Origin: DAIOHQ01 sp036744635
Lineage (GTDB): Bacteria > Planctomycetota > Phycisphaerae > Tepidisphaerales > Tepidisphaeraceae
Direction of reading: 5' to 3'
Length of the DNA stretch: 10,841 nt
NCBI GenBank assembly: GCA_036744635.1
Contig: DAIOHQ010000174.1
Coordinates: 1-10,841 of the forward strand
Shown here: positions 5,578 to 10,841 of the stretch, piece by piece
Layout: each line of letters starts with the position of its first letter
Numbering within the stretch: position 1 is the first letter of the stretch
Made by a program: the position numbers and the translations under genes
The notes under the pieces: generated by a model
What the model was told of the DNA's origin: nothing
The model's input: only the letters and a program-made list of their open reading frames with translations
Databases searched by the model: none

Positions 5578-6714
5578 TTACTTCTCCGCCGACCGATCCA
5601 GCACGTTCACCAGGCAGTGCAGCGTGCCGAAATTGCGGTACACGTCTGTGCAATCAATGGGGTGGACGTCAAAGCCCATCGCTCGCCAGACATCCGCAGC
5701 GGCCGCGTTCACCGCATCAGCGCCACGGTAAACGGGAAGGTAAACGGCGCGGCGCCCATCGCGACAGTCGATCAAGCCATTGAGATAGGTGAGGTAGGTC
5801 TTGCCATCGGTCGAGGCGACGGTGGGAATGCGCACGACCGAATAACCCTCGCGCTCAAGCTGCCTGGCCACCGCATCAAATTTTGCCTGCGTAGCCGCTG
5901 AGTAATCTGGATCATCCAGCAGGGCAGTGGCGACGGCCGGCGTAATCAGTGGCTTGACGAGGCTTGGATCGCCAACCAGCGCGGTTTGCTGGCCAATGAG
6001 CATCATGAACATCCCCGCGTGATGGTCGGGGGCATCATCGAGGAGGATAATGCGCCGGCCCAGCTCGGCCGCGAGAACGCTCTGCAATTCCTGCTTCGAC
6101 TGCACGGTGTGCTGCACGTTGCGCTCGACAAGCCGTGGAATGGCGACGACGGCCTGGTCATCGGTGCAAAAGTCCCCGCCGTCAAAGAACAGGGAACTCG
6201 GACGTGACTCCACCTGCTGCGCAAGCGCCCCGGCAATCGACGCCGCAATGCGTTCATCCCCCGCGCGCTGCGGCCAACTCGCGGCCGCTTCCTCGCCGCG
6301 CGAATAAAGCAGCGTAACCGGGCCGTTCGCGTGCCCCGGCCTCAACAGCGCCCATCGATCGCGCGACCATGCCGTCATAGGATGATGGACCAGCAGCGGC
6401 CGCAGCGAACATTTGACCGGCGGAAGCTCGGCGAGAAGCTGCTGATAAGCCGCCTCGTCGGGGCACACGACGTGTACGACAACATTCGCCGGCAGCGCAG
6501 GGAGAAACTGGCGGTATACCGACACCGCGAAGCTGGCATCCGCAACATACTGAATGACGATCGAGCGAAGGGCGCCCTCGCTCTCCGAGAGAATCGGCCC
6601 GGTCCGGCCGCGCCCGCGGAGTCGCGGAGTAAGCAGCGACAGAACCACCAGTGCCGTGGCGACGCCCACGGCGATCCCAATCACGCGCTGGCCCAGGGGA
6701 CGAGGATGCTTCAT
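5578..6714 (-). CDS. Membrane-anchored agmatine deiminase / PAD-superfamily protein with altered active site
   Basis: The 378-residue protein has an N-terminal membrane helix (about 11-29) and then a domain matching the guanidino-group modifying (alpha/beta propeller) family. WSRDRW (116-121) matches the WTRD motif, and FFDGGDF (176-182) the EGG motif with D178 for the usual Glu. DHHAGMFMML (230-239) takes the place of the catalytic HxD.F motif. A YLNG (310-313) and LPVY (326-329) follow, and NFGTLHCLVNV (361-371) holds C367, the expected nucleophile. By this alignment Cys, the first Asp (D119) and a His remain, but the Asp two residues after the His is Gly234. Agmatine deiminases hydrolyse agmatine to N-carbamoylputrescine and are normally soluble, around 350-370 residues. 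The membrane anchor suggests an extracytoplasmic domain. It starts 4 bases after the stop of the gene at 7267-6719, which implies translational coupling. Activity and substrate are uncertain. Confidence 0.68.
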   Translation of the reverse strand: MKHPRPLGQRVIGIAVGVATALVVLSLLTPRLRGRGRTGPILSESEGALRSIVIQYVADASFAVSVYRQFLPALPANVVVHVVCPDEAAYQQLLAELPPVKCSLRPLLVHHPMTAWSRDRWALLRPGHANGPVTLLYSRGEEAAASWPQRAGDERIAASIAGALAQQVESRPSSLFFDGGDFCTDDQAVVAIPRLVERNVQHTVQSKQELQSVLAAELGRRIILLDDAPDHHAGMFMMLIGQQTALVGDPSLVKPLITPAVATALLDDPDYSAATQAKFDAVARQLEREGYSVVRIPTVASTDGKTYLTYLNGLIDCRDGRRAVYLPVYRGADAVNAAAADVWRAMGFDVHPIDCTDVYRNFGTLHCLVNVLDRSAEK

Positions 6715-6718
6715 CGGA

Positions 6719-7267
6719 TTACTTGGTGGCTGGACGCGTCGTTGGCTGAGGCGCTGTCACCGCGAAGTTGATCGGGATGATGCCCAGCTTGCCCGAGCTG
6801 AGCGTCACCGAGACGCTCCGGCTGGGCAGCAGCTTCACGTCCGTTGCCAGCTCGACCTGCACCTGCTCGTGTGGCTTGAGCATCAGATGGTCGGCGTGGG
6901 TCCACAGTGATTTGGGTACGGTGATCGGCACGCGCGACTCGCGTGAGGGATTGACCCTTGCATTCATCGCGAGGGAGTAGTCGATTGAAGCTTCCTGGTC
7001 GGAATTGTTCCATGCCACAAGCTGCAAGAGTGGCGCATCGCCCGGTTGGAAAAGTGGCGTTCCGCCAGAAGTCTGCTCCGGCGGATTTTCCAGCCGTAGC
7101 GACAGTTCACAACCTTGCACGGTGAGCAGGGGTTCGTTGATGATGCTCAGCACCTGCTTGTGCGCCGGACCGTCCGCCTGGGACGCCGCCGGAAACAGCA
7201 GCGCAAACGTAAGCATGAAGCTTCCAACGCTCCAGCCGGCCATTGTCAACATTCCAGATCGCGTCAT
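6719..7267 (-). CDS. Secreted beta-rich protein of unknown function, first gene of a two-gene operon
   Basis: I do not recognise this 182-residue protein. It has a signal peptide (hydrophobic about 11-26, likely cleavage after AASQA near residue 31). A body of alternating hydrophobic residues (LSLRLE, LLQLVAWNNSD, SIDYSLAMNA, VQVELATDV, SVSVTLSS) suggests an immunoglobulin-like beta sandwich, and the tail is rich in Pro and Thr. A single cysteine (C53) remains in the mature part; there is no lipobox. GGAAAGG (7280-7274) lies 6 bases before the ATG at 7267 and supports that start over the Met codons at residues 6 and 9. The deiminase-like gene begins 4 bases after its stop, so the two are probably co-transcribed and may work together outside the cytoplasm. 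The ABC ATPase gene is transcribed divergently, 119 bases away. Confidence 0.75.
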   Translation of the reverse strand: MTRSGMLTMAGWSVGSFMLTFALLFPAASQADGPAHKQVLSIINEPLLTVQGCELSLRLENPPEQTSGGTPLFQPGDAPLLQLVAWNNSDQEASIDYSLAMNARVNPSRESRVPITVPKSLWTHADHLMLKPHEQVQVELATDVKLLPSRSVSVTLSSGKLGIIPINFAVTAPQPTTRPATK

Positions 7268-7350
7268 GACTGACCTTTCCGTGTGAGTTGAAGGATTGGA
7301 CGCCGGCGATGTTGAAAGGTTTCAGCCGAACAATTTTCAGCCATGCGGCA

Positions 7351-7380
7351 ATGAACGGAAGGGCGCGGGGGGAGTAGTAT
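7351..7380 (+). promoter_or_regulatory. Candidate promoter giving a leaderless ABC transporter mRNA
   Basis: TAGTAT (7375-7380) resembles a -10 element and ends 6 bases before the ATG at 7387, so transcription could begin at the start codon itself. An ATGAAC (7351-7356) 18 bases upstream is a poor -35 with three of six matches. The alternative is ordinary initiation from GGAG (7371-7374), but its 12-base spacing to the ATG is longer than usual. Confidence 0.3.
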
Positions 7381-7386
7381 GAGTCT

Positions 7387-8130
7387 ATGGCCGCAGTCGC
7401 GAGCGTTCGGAATTTGAGCAAGATTTACCGCAAGCCGGGGACCAACATCGAGGTGGCGGCGCTGCGGGCGGTCGACATCGATTTCGAGGAGGGGGAGTTC
7501 ACGGCCATCATGGGGGCCAGCGGCTCGGGCAAGAGCACGCTGATGAACATCCTGGGGTGCCTCGACCAGCCCAGCACCGGCCGCTACATCCTTGGCGGCA
7601 TGGATATCAGCCAGCTCGAGGATGACCAGCTTTCGGAAATCCGCAGCGAGCGGATTGGGTTCATCTTTCAAAATTTCAATCTGATCCAGCAGCTCACCGT
7701 GCTGGAGAACCTGGAAGTTCCGATGTTTTACCTGGGGGTTTCGCCGCCGGAGCGGCGGCGGCGGGCGATGGAAATGGCCGAGCGCGTCGGGCTGGCCGAC
7801 CGCCATGACCACCGGCCGATGCAGCTTTCCGGCGGCCAGCAGCAGCGCGTCTGCATCGCGCGGGCGCTGGTGAACGAGCCGCTGATCCTGATGGCGGATG
7901 AGCCGACCGGAAACCTCGACAGCAAGACCGGCCAGCAGATTCTTGAATTGTTTGACGAGCTGGTGGCCGACGGCAAGACGATCATCATGGTCACGCACGA
8001 CCCGAGCGTGGCGCACCGCTGCCACCGCGTGCTGCACCTGCACGACGGCCGGGTGCAGCGCGATGAGCGCAACGCGCGGCACCTGGTCCACGCCGAAGGC
8101 GCCCAGTTGAGCGAAGAGACAACGGCATAA
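7387..8130 (+). CDS. ABC transporter ATP-binding protein, LolD/MacB type
   Basis: The 247-residue nucleotide-binding subunit has every core motif: Walker A GASGSGKST (43-51), Q-loop Q95 in FIFQNFNLI, the signature LSGGQQQR (147-154), Walker B LILMADE (166-172), the D-loop GNLD and H-loop H204 in MVTHD. The pattern and length fit the LolD/MacB/YtrE group, which powers lipoprotein export or mechanotransmission-type pumps together with a four-helix permease. No permease or membrane-fusion gene is beside it: the upstream gene is divergent and the downstream one converges 26 bases away. The partner must lie elsewhere, or the gene is an orphan. The last 30 residues (DGRVQRDERNARHLVHAEG...) form a short hydrophilic extension. 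The start is the ATG at 7387, 8 bases after an out-of-frame ATG at 7379. Confidence 0.92.
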   Translation: MAAVASVRNLSKIYRKPGTNIEVAALRAVDIDFEEGEFTAIMGASGSGKSTLMNILGCLDQPSTGRYILGGMDISQLEDDQLSEIRSERIGFIFQNFNLIQQLTVLENLEVPMFYLGVSPPERRRRAMEMAERVGLADRHDHRPMQLSGGQQQRVCIARALVNEPLILMADEPTGNLDSKTGQQILELFDELVADGKTIIMVTHDPSVAHRCHRVLHLHDGRVQRDERNARHLVHAEGAQLSEETTA

Positions 8131-8156
8131 GTTTGGCATGGATCCCCCTCATTTGT

Positions 8157-8708
8157 TCATTCAAATATCTCACTCATCAAACATCGGAATCCGGGCAGAA
8201 CATCCCCCCCGTCAAGGGTGTCCGCCTGACCGAGGGTAATGGGGTTGGCGTCGGGCTTGTGGATGGTGACGGTTTTGCGGCGCGGGTTGACGATCCAGAT
8301 CAGCGGCGTGCCGGCGGCGAAGTAGTCTTCAATTTTTTCGTCAATATCTGCAACGCGATCTTCAGGAGACAGAACCTCGACGGCGAGATCGGGTGCGCCG
8401 GGAAAGTACTGCTCGGGCAGGCCGGCGGCGGGAATGCGCGCGGCCCTGACGAAGGCGATATCTGGCGCACGCACGGTGTCTGGATTCGAGCGCAGATGAA
8501 AGCCCGTGCCAGTGGCGCTGACGACACCGAGACTTTCTTGCTTTGCGTGCTCTGCCAGCCGCACGCCAAGGGTTCCGGCAATGGCACCATGCTCAAACCC
8601 GTAAGGCCACGACAACTCCCGCAGCTCGCCTCGCGTGAGCTCAACGTGCCGGTCCGGCGGCAGCTTCCACAGGTCCTCGGCAGTCAACAGCCTTATTGTA
8701 GCAGACAT
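8157..8708 (-). CDS. Uma2-family (DUF820) putative PD-(D/E)XK nuclease
   Basis: The 183-residue protein is typical in length and sequence for Uma2/DUF820. It opens with LTAEDLWKLP (8-17) and HVELTRGELRE (21-31). The restriction-endonuclease-like core follows: RAPDIAFV with D83, PDLAVEVLSPED (106-117) with E111, then K125 and the family's YF..G.PLIWIVNP (129-142). These match a PD-(D/E)XK metal-binding site, so the residues needed for nuclease activity appear intact. The biological role of the family is unsettled; it is often present in many copies per genome. The gene starts 30 bases after the lepA stop, in the same direction, so read-through from lepA is likely. No clear Shine-Dalgarno is seen beyond GGGGTGG just before the ATG. 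It converges on the ABC ATPase gene. Confidence 0.88.
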   Translation of the reverse strand: MSATIRLLTAEDLWKLPPDRHVELTRGELRELSWPYGFEHGAIAGTLGVRLAEHAKQESLGVVSATGTGFHLRSNPDTVRAPDIAFVRAARIPAAGLPEQYFPGAPDLAVEVLSPEDRVADIDEKIEDYFAAGTPLIWIVNPRRKTVTIHKPDANPITLGQADTLDGGDVLPGFRCLMSEIFE

Positions 8709-8738
8709 ATTCCACCCCGATTCTGTTGTTAGACCACG

Positions 8739-10526
8739 CTAATCCCCCGGGTCGAGGATGGCCATGAAGGCTTCCTGGGGGATGTCTACGCTGCCTACGC
8801 GTTTCATGCGTTTTTTGCCTTCTTTTTGCTTTTCTAACAATTTGCGCTTGCGGGAGATGTCGCCGCCGTAGCACTTGGCGGTGACGTTTTTGCCGACCGA
8901 CTTGATGGTCTCGCGGGCGATGACTTTTCCGCCGATGGCGGCCTGCAGGGGAATCTCGAAAAGGTGGCGGGAGATTTCCTCCTTGAGGCGGACCAGCAGG
9001 CGCCGGCCGCGCTGTTCGGCGTGGTTGCGGTGGACGATGACGCTGAGGGCGTCGACCCGGTCGCCGTTGACGAGGATGTCCATTTTCACCAGATCGCCGG
9101 GGCGGAAGCCGATGAGGTCGTAGTCCATCGTGCCGTAGCCTTTGGTGGCGCTTTTGAGCTTGTCGTAGAAGTCGTAGATGACCTCGGCCAGCGGCATTTC
9201 GTAGACGAGGATGACCCGGCTGGCGCCGATGTATTCGGTTTTCTTGTAGACGCCGCGGCGGTCTTCGCAGAGGTGCATCAGGGACCCGACGCTGTCGGCG
9301 GGGGTGATGAGGTTCATCAGGATGTAAGGCTCGCGAATCTCCTCGACGCTGGTGAGATTGGGCAGCTCGCTGGGGGCGTCGATCCGGGTGAGCGTGCCAT
9401 CGGTAAGCTTGATCTCGTAGGTGACGGTGGGGGCGGTCTGGACGACGTCGATGTGGAATTCGCGCTCGAGGCGCTCCTGGATGATCTCCATGTGAAGCAG
9501 GCCAAGGAAACCGCAGCGGAAGCCGAAGCCGAGGGCGTCTGAGCTTTCCGGCTGGAAGGTGAAGGAGCTGTCGTTGAGCTGCAGGCGGTCCATGGCATCG
9601 CGGAGCTCATCGTATTGGGTGGTGCCGCCGGGGTAGAAGTCGCAGTAGACCATCTGCTGGATGGGGCGATAGCCGGGCAGGGCTTCGGCGGCGGGGCGGA
9701 GGGCATCGGTGACGGTGTCGCCGATGCGGACATCGTGCAGGTCCTTGATGGCCGCGATAATGAAACCGACCTCGCCGGTGCCGATGCGGTCAACTTGCTT
9801 GGGGCGGGGCATGAGCTTGCCGAGATCGGTGATCTGGTATTCCTTGCCGTTGCCCATGAAGCGGATGCGCTGGCCTTTCTTGAGCTCGCCATCGATGACG
9901 CGGACGTAGACGATGACGCCGCGATAGTCGTCGTAAATGGAATCGAAGATGAGGGCGCGGGAAGGATCATCGGCGAGGCCGCGGGGTGGGGGGAGGCGGT
10001 CGCAGAGCTTTTCGATGAGCTCGTCGATGCCCTGGCCGGTCTTGGCGGAGACGAGGATGGCATCCTCGGCCGGGAAGCCGAGGACCTGTTCGATTTCCTC
10101 GGCCACCTCCACCGGCCGGGCGCTGGGGAGATCGATCTTGTTGATGACCGGGATGATCTCCAGGCCGACTTCGATGGCGGCGTAGGCGTTGGCGACGGTC
10201 TGGGCCTGTACGCCCTGGGTGGCGTCGACGACCAGGATGGCGCCTTCGCAGGCCTGCAGGGCTTTCTGGACTTCGTAGTGAAAATCCACATGGCCGGGGG
10301 TGTCGATGAAGTTGAGCATGAAGGGCTCGCCGCGGTGGTCGTGAAAGACGGTGACGGCGGAAGCCTTGATGGTGATGCCGCGCTCGCGCTCCAGGTCCAT
10401 GTCGTCGAGAATCTGATCCTTGAACTCCCGTTCGGTGATGGCGCCAGCGCGCATGAGAAGGCGGTCGGAAAGAGTGCTCTTTCCGTGGTCAATGTGGGCG
10501 ATGATCGAAAAATTACGAATTTGCAT
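8739..10526 (-). CDS. lepA: Elongation factor 4 (LepA), ribosome-associated GTPase
   Basis: The 595-residue protein is full length for LepA/EF4, a GTPase that binds the ribosome and acts in translation or ribosome assembly. GTPase motifs are G1 AHIDHGKST (10-18), G2 RERGITIK (47-54), G3 DTPGH (75-79), G4 NKID (129-132) and SAK. LepA-specific regions follow: the EF-G-like domains, the CEDRRGVYKKTEYI stretch, and the C-terminal GGDISRKRKLLEKQKEGKKRMK segment that marks LepA and excludes EF-G or TypA. After G3 it reads GHVDFHYEVQKAL, where most LepA proteins I know have DFSYEVSRSL. No Shine-Dalgarno stands before the ATG at 10526, although the start matches the family exactly. A candidate promoter lies at 10565-10593. 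The Uma2-family gene follows by 30 bases. Confidence 0.98.
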   Translation of the reverse strand: MQIRNFSIIAHIDHGKSTLSDRLLMRAGAITEREFKDQILDDMDLERERGITIKASAVTVFHDHRGEPFMLNFIDTPGHVDFHYEVQKALQACEGAILVVDATQGVQAQTVANAYAAIEVGLEIIPVINKIDLPSARPVEVAEEIEQVLGFPAEDAILVSAKTGQGIDELIEKLCDRLPPPRGLADDPSRALIFDSIYDDYRGVIVYVRVIDGELKKGQRIRFMGNGKEYQITDLGKLMPRPKQVDRIGTGEVGFIIAAIKDLHDVRIGDTVTDALRPAAEALPGYRPIQQMVYCDFYPGGTTQYDELRDAMDRLQLNDSSFTFQPESSDALGFGFRCGFLGLLHMEIIQERLEREFHIDVVQTAPTVTYEIKLTDGTLTRIDAPSELPNLTSVEEIREPYILMNLITPADSVGSLMHLCEDRRGVYKKTEYIGASRVILVYEMPLAEVIYDFYDKLKSATKGYGTMDYDLIGFRPGDLVKMDILVNGDRVDALSVIVHRNHAEQRGRRLLVRLKEEISRHLFEIPLQAAIGGKVIARETIKSVGKNVTAKCYGGDISRKRKLLEKQKEGKKRMKRVGSVDIPQEAFMAILDPGD

Positions 10527-10564
10527 AGGGTTTTACGCTGGCCTGGGTGCGGGGCGAAACGGGC

Positions 10565-10593
10565 ATTGTATGAGGAATGGTACGTCGCCACAA
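10565..10593 (-). promoter_or_regulatory. Candidate lepA promoter
   Basis: On the - strand TTGTGG (10593-10588) is followed, after exactly 17 bases, by TACAAT (10570-10565). The -10 differs from consensus at one base and the -35 shares TTG. Transcription would start near 10558, giving a leader of about 30 bases. It lies in the 106-base gap between lepA and the gene at the right edge. Confidence 0.5.
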
Positions 10594-10632
10594 ATGGCAG
10601 GTTGGCGCTCGGAATGCAAATAGTTGGGTGGA

Positions 10633-10841
10633 TCATTGTGCACCTCCGGCTTGGGGGTCGTTCGCCGTGGGAGCAGTGGCGGGGTTGGCGGTGGGGTTGG
10701 GGAGGGCGTGGGTTTCTTCATCGATGGTTTCTTCCTCGGCGATGTGGCGGAGGAGGGCGTGGTGGAGTTCTTCGAGGTCTTGTTCATCGGGGGGGCTCAT
10801 GGTGCGGAGGAGGGCGGGGGAGTATTCGTGGGCGCGGTGCT
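10633..10841 (-). CDS. C-terminal end of an acidic protein, cut by the right edge
   Basis: A - strand frame enters from the right edge with no start in view (first full codon at 10839) and runs 68 residues to a TGA at 10635-10633. It reads HRAHEYSPALLRTM, then an acidic amphipathic stretch DEQDLEELHHALLRHIAEEE, and ends in a Pro/Ala/Thr/Asn-rich tail. Codons end mostly in C or G like the neighbouring genes, unlike the competing frame (10787-10533), which gives a Ser/Thr/Pro/Lys-rich peptide and runs into the lepA leader. ALLR occurs twice, 19 residues apart, within an identical 12-base DNA word. I do not recognise the protein. lepA follows in the same direction after 106 bases. Confidence 0.6.
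   Translation of the reverse strand, partial: HRAHEYSPALLRTMSPPDEQDLEELHHALLRHIAEEETIDEETHALPNPTANPATAPTANDPQAGGAQ
10693..10712 (+). other. G-quadruplex motif opposite the coding strand of the partial gene
   Basis: G-runs at 10693-10696, 10699-10702, 10704-10706 and 10710-10712 have loops of 2, 1 and 3 bases, with a further GGGG at 10681-10684. It lies on the template strand of the partial - strand gene, where the Pro/Asn/Thr-rich tail is encoded. It may simply be a by-product of Pro codons. Confidence 0.4.

Noticed and set aside
7320..7342. Direct repeat TTTCAGCC (7320-7327 and 7335-7342) between divergent genes
   Set aside because: Two 8-base copies 15 bases apart are too short and too few to claim a regulator site.
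7264..8139. - strand open frame of 291 residues opposite the ABC ATPase
   Set aside because: The + strand frame has every ABC motif; the antisense frame is an Arg/His/Pro-rich shadow.
8151..8166. ATTTG/CAAAT hairpin near the converging ends of the ABC ATPase and Uma2 genes
   Set aside because: A 5-bp, mostly AT stem without a T-run is too weak to call a terminator.
8964..9542. + strand frame of 192 residues within lepA
   Set aside because: Val/Asp/Ala-rich antisense shadow with no ribosome-binding site or motif.
9317..10636. 439-residue - strand frame overlapping lepA
   Set aside because: A Ser/Pro/Arg-rich out-of-frame shadow of lepA. Its start lies in the lepA leader and the lepA frame is unambiguous.

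Overview
The window looks like a high-GC chromosomal segment of a planctomycete, probably of the Phycisphaerae type. Three things point there. One is a secreted PEP-CTERM protein (3078 to 2200) whose C-terminus carries a TWFNELDVY stretch just before VPEPATLGL and a basic tail. Another is a small membrane protein ending in a CAYCGYDLTGN...CPECG zinc ribbon, a form I associate with planctomycetes. The third is intergenic DNA with a 7-base tandem repeat and palindromic repeats. The taxonomic call is inference from these traits; no rRNA gene is present.

Left part (1-2160, + strand): a G-quadruplex motif at the edge, then a xylose-isomerase-like TIM-barrel protein (137-913) and a PLP-dependent class V aminotransferase of the alanine/serine-glyoxylate type (961-2109). 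They are co-oriented, 47 bases apart, and could act in one glyoxylate/serine/hydroxypyruvate route. The Shine-Dalgarno sequence of the second gene is formed by the fourth unit of the 7-base repeat. A perfect 11-bp hairpin closes the region and lies between two converging genes.

Centre left (2200-5088, - strand): the PEP-CTERM protein; a stand-alone receiver-like domain in which the phospho-acceptor Asp appears to be Asn; two adjacent palindromic elements; and a membrane-anchored protein that follows the DUF3179 pattern but lacks its usual Cys motif.

Centre (5224-7267): a small two-helix membrane protein with a C-terminal zinc ribbon (+), transcribed away from the DUF3179-like gene. Then comes a probable two-gene - strand operon: a secreted beta-rich protein of unknown function and a membrane-anchored member of the agmatine deiminase / peptidylarginine deiminase superfamily with altered active-site residues.

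Right part (7387-10841): an orphan LolD/MacB-type ABC ATPase (+), possibly leaderless; a Uma2-family nuclease-like protein (-) placed 30 bases behind lepA (-); lepA itself with a good candidate promoter; and the C-terminal end of an acidic protein that enters from the right edge.

The G/C balance of the + strand changes from C-rich on the left to G-rich on the right, whatever the coding strand. Most of the window is ordinary chromosome. The least-explained elements are the degenerate deiminase with its partner, the Asn-bearing receiver, the Cys-less DUF3179-like membrane protein, and the repeat that supplies a ribosome-binding site. I found no CRISPR array, tRNA, rRNA, transposase or clear defence island.
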